From Burkholderiales bacterium (GTDB lineage: Bacteria; Patescibacteriota; Minisyncoccia; Phycocordibacterales; UBA9973): DNA of 45,346 nucleotides. Position numbers and translations under genes: made by a program. The notes under the pieces were generated by a model. That model had not been told where the DNA came from. It did not search any database and saw nothing but the letters and a program-made list of their open reading frames with translations. Below, in pieces: positions 38,385 to 45,346 of this stretch. Every line of letters starts with the position of its first letter. Position 1 is the first letter of the stretch. The stretch is from the NCBI GenBank assembly GCA_023701005.1, contig JAMPXW010000002.1, forward strand, positions 1 to 45,346. Reading direction: 5' to 3'.

Positions 38385-38393
38385 TGTTATAAT
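38385..38393 (+). promoter_or_regulatory. Extended -10 promoter of the exporter operon
   Basis: TGT-TATAAT overlaps the first possible ATG (38392), which therefore cannot be in the mRNA. The next in-frame ATG at 38404 fits a leaderless or near-leaderless start. Confidence 0.5.
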
Positions 38394-38403
38394 GTCTCGT
38401 AAT

Positions 38404-39957
38404 ATGCAAAAAATAAAAAATATGTTTGAAAAAACAAGAAATTGGTCACTTAAAAAGAAAATTATTTATGGAATAATTGTTCTTATTTTAATATTAATTG
38501 GTTTTATGGTATTTAAACCTAAAGATAATAGTGCAAATATCACGACAGATACAGTCAAATTAATGAATTTAAAACAAACAGTTTTGGCTACAGGACAAGT
38601 GACATCAAATACTGATTTAAATTTATCCTTTTTTTCTAGTGGTATAGTCCGTTCTCTCAAGGTTAAAGTCGGAGATGAAGTTAAAGAAGGTCAAATATTG
38701 GCTACTTTAGATCAAGGCAATGAATTAGCAGCTTTAACTCAAGCTCGTGGTGCAGTGGCAGCTGCAGAAGCTAGATACAAACGCACATTAGATGGTGCTT
38801 CAAACGAAGAAATTAAACTTTCAGAACTTGCTTTAGAAAATGCAAAACGTGATTATGAAAGAGTAAAATCTCAACAAGAAACTCTCGTTAAAAGTGCTTA
38901 CAAGAATTTATTAAATTCAACCCCCGAAGCTTTGCCTTCTACTGGCGGAAGTGATTATACAGCACCGACAATAAGTGGTAATTATAATCTAGAGAAAGAA
39001 GGTAAGATAATTATTTCTATTTATTATAGTGGTAATGGTACCAATTTCAACGTGAATGGAATAGTAAATGGTAGTGGACAAGTAACAACGACAACTCCTC
39101 AACCAATAGGAGATTCTGGTTTGTATATCAAATTCCCAACTTCTAGTTCAATGAACATTTCAGAATGGATAATAGACATTCCTAATAAAAAAGCTTCAAA
39201 CTATACTACAAACTTAAACGCTTATGAATCTGCTCTAAAAACACAAGTATCTGCTTTAGGCTCTGCGCAGGCATTGACAGATCAAAGAGAAGCTGAGCTT
39301 TCAATTAAAAAAGCAGCAGCTCGTCCCGCAGACATAGAATTAGCAAAAGCTGATATTTTGACTGCCCAAGGTAGCTTGCAATCTGCAAGTGCAAATTTTG
39401 AACACACGATATTGCGTGCTCCAAGCAAAGGAACAATAACAAAAGTAGATATTAAAATAGGGGAACTTGCTCAAGCACTAAAAAATGTTATGACCTTGCA
39501 AGACGTAGGAAGTGTCTATTTGGAAGCAAATATAAATGAAGCAAATATTACAAGTATAAAAGTCGGAGCCCCAATAGATATTACTTTCGATGCTTTCGGA
39601 ACAGAACAAATTTTTAAAGGTAGTATTTTGAATATAGATCCTGCCTCTACTGTTATTTCTGGAGTAGTAAATTATAAAATCACAGCAAATATCTTTAATT
39701 CTCCAGAACTTCGTCCTGGAATGACAGCCAATATGACTATATTAGTAGAAGAAAAAGATAATATTCTCACAGTTCCTTCTCGCGCTGTCATTAAAGATAA
39801 AACTGGATTGCAAACTATAAGAGTCGTCACCAATCCAAAAACTAAAACATATAAAGATGTAGAAATAAAAACAGGCATGGAAGGAGATGGCGGACTCGTT
39901 GAAGTTGTGTCTGGTTTAAGCAAAGACGAAGAAGTTGTAGTACTAATAAAAAAATAA
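38404..39957 (+). CDS. MacA/HlyD-type periplasmic adaptor with an inserted domain
   Basis: One membrane helix (about 20-38) leads to a split lipoyl domain (SGIVRSLKVKVGDEVKEGQILATLD ... ILRAPSKGTITKVDIKIGELA), a helical hairpin, and beta-barrel and membrane-proximal domains (LRPGMTANMTILVEE, VPSRAVI). In the middle of the hairpin (about 170-270) lies a Ser/Thr/Gly-rich beta region (TAPTISGNYNLEKEGKIIIS, NFNVNGIVNGSGQV) not found in standard MacA. Since CPR cells have one membrane, it probably works with MacB-like permeases without a TolC. It is 4 nt before the ATPase gene. Confidence 0.85.
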   Translation: MQKIKNMFEKTRNWSLKKKIIYGIIVLILILIGFMVFKPKDNSANITTDTVKLMNLKQTVLATGQVTSNTDLNLSFFSSGIVRSLKVKVGDEVKEGQILATLDQGNELAALTQARGAVAAAEARYKRTLDGASNEEIKLSELALENAKRDYERVKSQQETLVKSAYKNLLNSTPEALPSTGGSDYTAPTISGNYNLEKEGKIIISIYYSGNGTNFNVNGIVNGSGQVTTTTPQPIGDSGLYIKFPTSSSMNISEWIIDIPNKKASNYTTNLNAYESALKTQVSALGSAQALTDQREAELSIKKAAARPADIELAKADILTAQGSLQSASANFEHTILRAPSKGTITKVDIKIGELAQALKNVMTLQDVGSVYLEANINEANITSIKVGAPIDITFDAFGTEQIFKGSILNIDPASTVISGVVNYKITANIFNSPELRPGMTANMTILVEEKDNILTVPSRAVIKDKTGLQTIRVVTNPKTKTYKDVEIKTGMEGDGGLVEVVSGLSKDEEVVVLIKK

Positions 39958-39961
39958 TTAA

Positions 39962-40684
39962 ATGCTAATAGAATTAAAAAATATTACAAAAGAATACGAC
40001 AATAGTGGCGTAGTCACAAAAGTATTAAGAGGAGTGAGTCTTAGCGTCAAAGAAGGAGAATTTCTATCTATTATGGGACCTTCTGGTTCTGGAAAATCTA
40101 CATTAATGCATATAATAGGATTTTTAGATAGAGCTACAGATGGTACATATCTTTTTGATGGTGAAAACATAAAAGATTTCTCTGATGATGAATTGGCATA
40201 TATTCGTAATGAAAGAATCGGTTTCGTTTTCCAATCTTTCAATCTACTTGCACGTACAAGCGTGCTAGACAACGTCATCTTGCCATTAACATATAGTAAA
40301 AAGAAAAATCATCAAGAATTAGCAACGAAGGCTTTAGAGGCTGTTGGTCTCGGCAACAGATTAAATTTTCTCTCAAATCAAATTTCAGGAGGACAAAAAC
40401 AACGCGTAGCTATTGCTCGAGCACTCGTATGTGATCCAAAAGTCATTTTTGCCGATGAACCTACGGGTAATCTAGACTCTAAAAGCGGAACTACTGTAAT
40501 GAGTATTTTAGGTAAATTAAACGAAGAAGGACGTACTATTATATTAGTCACTCATGATAGAACAGTGGCTGAACATGCAAATAGAATAATAACTATCAAA
40601 GATGGAGAAATAATTTCTGATGAACATAATCCAAATCCAAGAAGAAGTAAAATCATAGAAGATCCGACAGATGATATAGCATAA
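39962..40684 (+). CDS. MacB/LolD-type ABC transporter ATPase
   Basis: Walker [11 protein letters not shown]-loop [10 protein letters not shown], signature [14 protein letters not shown] and Walker [14 protein letters not shown] are intact. The [15 protein letters not shown] stretch and the 240-aa length match the MacB/LolD group, which powers mechanotransmission by MacB-like permeases. It ends 2 nt before the first permease gene. Confidence 0.95.
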   Translation: MLIELKNITKEYDNSGVVTKVLRGVSLSVKEGEFLSIMGPSGSGKSTLMHIIGFLDRATDGTYLFDGENIKDFSDDELAYIRNERIGFVFQSFNLLARTSVLDNVILPLTYSKKKNHQELATKALEAVGLGNRLNFLSNQISGGQKQRVAIARALVCDPKVIFADEPTGNLDSKSGTTVMSILGKLNEEGRTIILVTHDRTVAEHANRIITIKDGEIISDEHNPNPRRSKIIEDPTDDIA

Positions 40685-40686
40685 AA

Positions 40687-41952
40687 ATGAGAACTTTATT
40701 AAAAAATGCCCATGGAGTAATAAAAAATCTTGCATCTCGTAAAGCGAGAAGTTTTTTGACTATACTAGGTATAGTTATTGGTGTGGCTGGAGTCATCATC
40801 ATTATATCTTTAGGTGCTGGTGCTCAAGCTTTAGTGTTAGGACAAATCACAAAGTTAGGTACCAATATTATTGGTATTTTGCCAGGTAAAAGTAATGAGA
40901 AAGGTCCACCGGCTGCTGTTTTTGGTATACAAATAAAGACCCTTAAAACAAACGATCTCGAAATGATAAAAGATAAAGACAGAGTTCCTCATGCAGAAGA
41001 AATCGTCGGAGTAGTGAAAGGAGATGTGACTATTATTTCTGGAAAAGAATCTGTCGACACGACTTTCACTGCGACAGATGGAAGTTATCCAAGAGTTCAA
41101 AATGTAAAATATGAAAGTGGATCATTCTTTACTGATGAAGAAGCTAGATCAGGCGCAAATGTAATTGTTTTAGGTTATGACGTGAGAGAGCAATTATTTC
41201 CAAATGGAGGAGAATTAGGATCTATTGTCACTTTAAAAAGTTCAGGAGAAAATAAAACTAGTATTCCTTTTAGGATTATAGGAGTACAAGAAAAACTAGG
41301 AACAGTCGCTTTTCAAAATCAAGATGATCAAGTCTTCATACCTTTTACTATAGGACAAAGACAAATTTTAGGAATAGATTATCTACAATTTATAAGAATA
41401 AAAGTAGACAATGCAGATAACATAAAAGAGACAATTACTGACGTAGAACAAGTTTTAAGAGATCAGCATAGAATAAAAAATCCAGATAACGATGATTTCT
41501 CTGTAAGAGACTTAGCTGACGCTATCAAAATATTAACAAGCATTACTGATGCTTTGAGAATGTTTTTGAGCTTAATGGCTGGAATATCACTCATAGTTGG
41601 AGGTATAGGTATTATGAATATAATGCTTGTGACAGTATCAGAACGTACAAGAGAAATAGGCTTAAGAAAAGCTTTAGGTGCAACTTCACACCAAATTCGA
41701 AATCAGTTTTTAGTAGAAGCTGTAGTTTTGACAGGGCTAGGAGGATTGATAGGAATAATAGTAGGAGTACTTATCTCTTATCTTATCGCTCTTGGAGCAC
41801 GTTATGCTGGGTATGATTGGTCTTTTGTCATATCGCCCACAGCTATTTTTCTAGCTGTATTTGTATCGACAATGACTGGTATAATATTTGGACTTTTCCC
41901 AGCGATGAAAGCTTCCAAGCTCGATCCAATTAATGCATTACGTTATGAATAA
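40687..41952 (+). CDS. MacB-type ABC permease, first copy
   Basis: Four membrane helices with a large outer MacB_PCD domain between helices 1 and 2. KARSFLTILGIVIGVAGVIIIISLG starts the protein, and ISLIVGGIGIMNIMLVTVSERTREIGLRKALGA marks the FtsX-like C-terminal domain. At 421 aa it has the same length as the following permease but is clearly different in sequence, so the two probably form a heterodimer with the ATPase. Confidence 0.93.
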   Translation: MRTLLKNAHGVIKNLASRKARSFLTILGIVIGVAGVIIIISLGAGAQALVLGQITKLGTNIIGILPGKSNEKGPPAAVFGIQIKTLKTNDLEMIKDKDRVPHAEEIVGVVKGDVTIISGKESVDTTFTATDGSYPRVQNVKYESGSFFTDEEARSGANVIVLGYDVREQLFPNGGELGSIVTLKSSGENKTSIPFRIIGVQEKLGTVAFQNQDDQVFIPFTIGQRQILGIDYLQFIRIKVDNADNIKETITDVEQVLRDQHRIKNPDNDDFSVRDLADAIKILTSITDALRMFLSLMAGISLIVGGIGIMNIMLVTVSERTREIGLRKALGATSHQIRNQFLVEAVVLTGLGGLIGIIVGVLISYLIALGARYAGYDWSFVISPTAIFLAVFVSTMTGIIFGLFPAMKASKLDPINALRYE

Positions 41953-41962
41953 ATAAAATAAA

Positions 41963-43228
41963 ATGAAATCATATTTTTTACAAGCAATAAGAGGAATCAC
42001 ACATAACAAAAGCCGTACTTTTTTAACGACTTTGGGTATCATGATAGGTATAGGAACAGTGATCATGGTTTTTTCTACTGGGGAAGGTTTTAAAAGTTAT
42101 ATCAATTCTCAAATTGAAATGTTTGGTACCAACACCATCACGATAGAGACAGTCGTTCCTGCTTCTACAAAAACAAGAGATGCTGGCGATAAAGCAGACA
42201 ATGCAAACATGGACAACAATGTTGCAAACAGAGCTATCCCTATAAAAACTTTTAAAAATAAAGATATACAAGATATAAAAAATGTAGCAAATGTAAAAAA
42301 TGCTTATGGTTCTGCTTTCGGACAAGAAGTCGTCACTTATAAAGACAATTCAAAAACTACTTTGATTTTAGGGGCAGATGCATCACGTTTTGAAATAGAT
42401 AAAGGGGTAATAGAATTTGGACGTCCATACACAAATGAAGAGAATAGCAGTTTGGCGCAAGTAGCCATATTGGGACACACATTAGCTGAAGATCTTTTTG
42501 GAGATAGTGATCCTTTAGGAGAACTCGTGCGTGTTGGAAATTATAATTTTGAAGTTATTGGTGTATATGAACCGAGAGGAGGCCTAGGATCTTTTGATGA
42601 TGAGCAAATTTTTATACCTATCACCACCTTACAGAAAAAAATATTAGGAACAGATTATCTTGGTTATGGAATAGTAGAGTTAATAGACGGCGATAAAGCT
42701 GACTCGACTTCTCTAGATATACAAGATGTCTTAAGAAGAAATCATGATATTGATGATCCATTAAAAGATGACTTTAGCATAAAAACTCAAGAACAAAATA
42801 TGGAGACTTTCAATGTTATTTTAAGTGCTACAACATTTCTTTTGATAGCTATCGCCCTCATATCTCTCGTTGTGGGAGGAGTAGGAGTAATGAATATAAT
42901 GTACGTCGTTGTGACCGAAAGAATAGGGGAAATAGGCCTTAAAAAGGCCCTAGGAGCTCGGAATAAAGACATTTTGTATGAATTCCTCATAGAAGCAATT
43001 TTGCTTACATTGTTAGGTGGAATTGTCGGAATCATTTCTGGTTCAATGCTTTCTTTTGGAGTAGCTAAACTTGCCCAAAATTTTGGTTTTGCTTGGAAGT
43101 TTTCAGTACCTATTTACGGCATAATTTTATCCATTTCCATTTCTACAATGATAGGTATTGTCTTCGGAGTTTTCCCTGCAAAAAATGCTTCTAAATTAAA
43201 TCCGATCGAAGCTCTGAATAAAGAATAA
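41963..43228 (+). CDS. MacB-type ABC permease, second copy
   Basis: The same fold as its upstream neighbour: KSRTFLTTLGIMIGIGTVIMVFSTG, an outer domain, then ISLVVGGVGVMNIMYVVVTERIGEIGLKKALGA and a last helix with FGVFPAKNASKLNPIEAL. Its outer domain differs from the first copy, including a lysine/asparagine-rich loop (TKTRDAGDKADNANMDNN). Two permease genes with one ATPase gene suggest a MacAB-like heterodimer; cargo is unknown. Confidence 0.93.
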   Translation: MKSYFLQAIRGITHNKSRTFLTTLGIMIGIGTVIMVFSTGEGFKSYINSQIEMFGTNTITIETVVPASTKTRDAGDKADNANMDNNVANRAIPIKTFKNKDIQDIKNVANVKNAYGSAFGQEVVTYKDNSKTTLILGADASRFEIDKGVIEFGRPYTNEENSSLAQVAILGHTLAEDLFGDSDPLGELVRVGNYNFEVIGVYEPRGGLGSFDDEQIFIPITTLQKKILGTDYLGYGIVELIDGDKADSTSLDIQDVLRRNHDIDDPLKDDFSIKTQEQNMETFNVILSATTFLLIAIALISLVVGGVGVMNIMYVVVTERIGEIGLKKALGARNKDILYEFLIEAILLTLLGGIVGIISGSMLSFGVAKLAQNFGFAWKFSVPIYGIILSISISTMIGIVFGVFPAKNASKLNPIEALNKE

Positions 43229-43232
43229 AATT

Positions 43233-43241
43233 TGTTATAAT
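43233..43241 (+). promoter_or_regulatory. Extended -10 promoter of the anchored secreted protein
   Basis: TGT-TATAAT lies 8 nt before the ATG at 43250, in the 21-bp gap after the second permease. Confidence 0.5.
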
Positions 43242-43249
43242 AAAGTTAT

Positions 43250-44071
43250 ATGATTTTAAAAAAATTTAGTTTAATTTTATTTTTAATTTTATCTCTTTTC
43301 CCATTTACAAAAATAAATGCTCAATCTTCTGAAGTGGGTTTTGTGCCTGGTAATATTTGGTATTCAAAAGATCCATTTGAAGAAGGCGATAAAATCAAGA
43401 TTTACACTTTTATTTATAATTCTGATTCAAAAGAATTGTCCGGTACGGTAGTGTTTTTTGATAAAACTACTTTATTAGGCAAGAAAAATTTTACCCTAGC
43501 AGGGAAGACAGCAAATGAAATTTCTATCGATTGGACAGTCTCTGCAGGAGACCATAAGATTTTTGCAAAAATAGAAAATGCAAAATTTTTAATTTCAAAA
43601 GATAAATATGAAGAAATTTATATAGCTGATAATAAAACAGAAGAAAGTTCTCGTACTGTTAACAAAAAAATAACTTCAAAAGAAAATAATTCGACAAGTA
43701 CCGAAAATAACATAGTAGACACTATTCTAAATACAAAAAATAATATACAAGATAGTATCCCCGACAATATCTCAAAACCCGTAACCTCCACCATAAATAA
43801 ATTGGATAATTTAAGAGAAAATATCAGAAATGTTTCTGATAATAAAAAAGAGGAAATCCAAAAAGAAATTGACACATTAAATAAAATAAATACAACAAAA
43901 AATTCTTCCAAGGGGACTAATAATAATCCATTATTAAAACCATTCAAATATGTGGAACTATTTCTTTTAGCAGTCTCTTCTATGATTTTAAATAACAAGA
44001 TATTGTTTTATGGAATAATCATTCTCATAGTATTTTTCTCTCTAAGATTCATTTGGAAAAGATTTTTTTAA
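43250..44071 (+). CDS. Secreted, C-terminally anchored protein with a beta domain and coiled-coil stalk
   Basis: A signal peptide (FSLILFLILSLFPFTKINAQ) precedes a CARDB-like beta domain (GDKIKIYTFIYNSDSKELSGTVVFFD, ANEISIDWTVSAGDHKIFAKIE). A polar, Asn/Lys/Ser-rich helical region follows (about 125-225), then a membrane helix near the C-terminus with a positive tail (RFIWKRFF). It should stand outside the cell on a stalk. It lies next to the exporter genes and may be a partner or surface protein; no family is certain. Confidence 0.6.
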   Translation: MILKKFSLILFLILSLFPFTKINAQSSEVGFVPGNIWYSKDPFEEGDKIKIYTFIYNSDSKELSGTVVFFDKTTLLGKKNFTLAGKTANEISIDWTVSAGDHKIFAKIENAKFLISKDKYEEIYIADNKTEESSRTVNKKITSKENNSTSTENNIVDTILNTKNNIQDSIPDNISKPVTSTINKLDNLRENIRNVSDNKKEEIQKEIDTLNKINTTKNSSKGTNNNPLLKPFKYVELFLLAVSSMILNNKILFYGIIILIVFFSLRFIWKRFF

Positions 44072-44095
44072 AATTTGTATTTTACTCTGCAAGCG

Positions 44096-44103
44096 TGTAA
44101 AAT
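44096..44103 (+). promoter_or_regulatory. -10 box of the small membrane-protein gene, leaderless
   Basis: TAAAAT, directly preceded by TG, ends exactly 6 nt before the ATG at 44110. Confidence 0.4.
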
Positions 44104-44109
44104 ACATTT

Positions 44110-44373
44110 ATGCTGGCAAGAATAATCACATCTTTCATCTTATTATTATCTATACTGTATATGCCGTTTTGGGTGTCTGTGATATTAGCTCTTTTTGGAA
44201 TTATTTATTTTAAATATTACTGGGAAAGTACAGTTTTGCTTTTTATTTCTGATTTGTTATATGGCATAAAAGGAGACAGATTTTGGGGTATATATTTCGT
44301 TTCTTTTTTTATTTCCTTAATTGTTTTAATATTAGCCGAATTCTTAAAGAAGAAAATCAGATTATCAAAATAA
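44110..44373 (+). CDS. Small membrane protein next to PBP2, 87 aa
   Basis: About three membrane helices (residues 4-35, 40-50 and 60-82) and a basic C-terminus (KKKIRLSK). Its place directly before the PBP2 gene is where mreD would lie in many rod-shaped bacteria, but it is too short for MreD and no sequence match is evident. Its -10 box is 6 nt before the ATG. Function unknown. Confidence 0.55.
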   Translation: MLARIITSFILLLSILYMPFWVSVILALFGIIYFKYYWESTVLLFISDLLYGIKGDRFWGIYFVSFFISLIVLILAEFLKKKIRLSK

Positions 44374-44380
44374 ATAAATT

Positions 44381-44450
44381 TATCCCGTACTAAATTTTTG
44401 ATTACGGGATATAATAATAAAAATTATTAATTAAAATTTTAGTACTGGGA
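44381..44450 (+). promoter_or_regulatory. Possible two-state leader before PBP2
   Basis: TATCCCGTA (44381-44389) pairs with TACGGGATA (44403-44411). The overlapping left segment TCCCGTACTAAATTTT (44383-44398) can instead pair with AAAATTTTAGTACTGGGA (44433-44450), with two bulged bases, hiding the first base of the ATG. A TATAAT (44410-44415) inside could also start a shorter RNA without the left arm. Confidence 0.45.
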
Positions 44451-45346
44451 TGATTAGAAGAATTTTTAGAAAACAAAAAATAAGAAATGCAAATTCTTTC
44501 GTTGAACCAGACGAGATTTTTCTTGATTCTCAAAATTTACAAAATTTCGATCGTCAACAATTCGAAGGAAGAATAGAAAAACCAATATCTAAAAAAAATA
44601 TTATCGCTGTGGGTTTGCTTTTTGTGTTATTCTTGGGAATCTTTTATTCAAGATTAGGTTATTTACAAATTAAAAAAGGAGAAGCTTATCTCGAAAGAAG
44701 TCAAAATAACACCTTGGAGAAACAAATTATTTTTAGTGATAGAGGAATAATTTATGATAGAAACAAGGTTGAATTAGCTTGGAATAAAAAAGAAACAAAT
44801 CTCCCAACAACAATCCGTACATATTTATCTCCTGGTTTTTCTCATATTTTGGGCTATGTTAGTTATCCAATGAAAGACAAAACTGGTAATTATTGGCAAA
44901 GTGTATTTATTGGTAAAGACGGATTAGAAAAACAATATAATGATAAATTAAAAGGAGAAAATGGCTCAAAAATAGTTGAAATAGATGTACACAACAAAAT
45001 TCATTCAGAAAATATCGTAAATGCGCCCAAGCGTGGAGCTGATCTCGTAACAACAATAGATTCTCGTATTCAAAAAGAACTTTATACTCTAATCAAAAAT
45101 TTGTCACAAAGTAATTCTTTTTCTGGTGGATCAGGTGTTTTAATTGATATAAATAATGGCGAAATTATATCTTCAGTAAGTTATCCTGAATACGATTCCG
45201 AAGTCCTTTCTTTGGGTAAAGATGTAAAAAAAATACAAGGCTATTTTAATGACAAAAGAAAAGTATTTTTAGATAAAACTATCTCTGGTCTTTATACTCC
45301 AGGTTCTATCGTCAAACCTTTTTTTGCTGTAGGCGCATTAACAGAA
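44450..45346 (+). CDS. mrdA: Penicillin-binding protein 2 (3' end outside the window)
   Basis: The open frame runs 299 codons to the window edge without a stop. A basic N-terminus is followed by one membrane helix (about 50-66), the dimerisation region with RGIIYDRNKVELAWN, GKDGLEKQYNDKLKGENG, TTIDSRIQKEL and GGSGVLIDINNGEIISSVSYPEYD, then the start of the transpeptidase domain with YTPGSIVKPF, whose SIVK is the catalytic SxxK. It is a class B PBP that crosslinks side-wall peptidoglycan with MreB. The PBP2 rather than PBP3 call rests on the sequence style and the rod-system context, so it is likely, not certain. Confidence 0.88.
   Translation, partial: MIRRIFRKQKIRNANSFVEPDEIFLDSQNLQNFDRQQFEGRIEKPISKKNIIAVGLLFVLFLGIFYSRLGYLQIKKGEAYLERSQNNTLEKQIIFSDRGIIYDRNKVELAWNKKETNLPTTIRTYLSPGFSHILGYVSYPMKDKTGNYWQSVFIGKDGLEKQYNDKLKGENGSKIVEIDVHNKIHSENIVNAPKRGADLVTTIDSRIQKELYTLIKNLSQSNSFSGGSGVLIDINNGEIISSVSYPEYDSEVLSLGKDVKKIQGYFNDKRKVFLDKTISGLYTPGSIVKPFFAVGALTE

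Noticed and set aside
42926-42960. AGGCCTT...AAGGCC inverted repeat in the second permease gene
   Set aside because: It encodes the conserved GLKKALGA motif; the first permease has the same peptide with other codons, so it is not an insert.
1-45346. UGA recoded to glycine or tryptophan as in some CPR or mycoplasma lineages
   Set aside because: TGA is used as a stop (for example at 715-717), and the only tRNA-Trp seen has anticodon CCA.

Overview
The window is AT-rich, densely coded DNA with short intergenic gaps, standard stop codons including TGA, and many reduced or divergent versions of core genes. It looks like the chromosome of a Candidate Phyla Radiation (Patescibacteria) bacterium, most likely in the Parcubacteria/Nomurabacteria part. 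The support is a 572-aa cysteine-rich zinc-ribbon protein of a type I associate with CPR genomes, a very short L33, a DnaX without its zinc module, a PriA without helicase motifs, and the start-site pattern: at many genes an extended -10 box (TGn-TATAAT-like) sits exactly 6 nt before the ATG, which predicts leaderless mRNAs. This placement is inference from sequence reading; no database search was run.

Layout. 1-3.3 kb: the clipped start of a transposase-like gene, an unknown gene, a receiver-like protein and a degenerate PriA. 3.3-11.5 kb: a forward run of mreB, holB, frr, rseP, the zinc-ribbon protein, ddl, alr and an HDOD protein (cell shape, replication, ribosome recycling, membrane proteolysis, D-alanine supply). 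11.5-15.2 kb: rpmG (L33), tRNA-Trp abutting a queuosine-precursor transporter gene, a TPM-domain secreted protein, miaA and a methyltransferase. 15.2-24 kb: mostly reverse strand, with a GT-C glycosyltransferase, murA, tRNA-Leu, rel, topA and dprA, plus forward parB. 24-29.7 kb: serS, an ftsQ-like gene, a tRNA-dihydrouridine synthase, an unknown gene, dnaX and a small HTH protein. 29.7-34.5 kb: tRNA-Gln, then a compact copper island (CsoR repressor with a palindromic operator, DUF305, CopA, an HMA/SafE-type membrane protein, a cupredoxin-like protein) closed by a terminator. 34.5-38.3 kb: small proteins, MscL and a series of small nucleotide/phosphate enzymes (HD, HIT, CYTH, Nudix). 38.4-44.4 kb: a MacA-MacB-type exporter with two different permeases, an anchored secreted protein and a small membrane protein. 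44.45 kb to the edge: penicillin-binding protein 2, cut by the window end.

The cell-envelope genes (mreB, ddl, alr, murA, ftsQ, PBP2) describe a rod-shaped cell that makes its own peptidoglycan. Replication and repair genes (PriA-like, HolB, DnaX, TopA, ParB, DprA) are present, several in trimmed form. The most unusual signal is a set of small GC-rich palindromic elements sitting inside conserved genes. In topA, parB and the dihydrouridine-synthase gene they share sequence, orientation and reading phase (coding for AST...GG), like the protein-coding palindromic elements known from Rickettsia. Other notable points are the leaderless-promoter rule, a CsoR operator that reaches the start codon, a tRNA whose 3' processing would make a leaderless mRNA, a 150-bp inverted-repeat element abutting the dihydrouridine-synthase start codon, and a possible two-state leader before PBP2. 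No CRISPR array, rRNA or complete insertion sequence was seen, and no gene-free stretch exceeds 300 bases.
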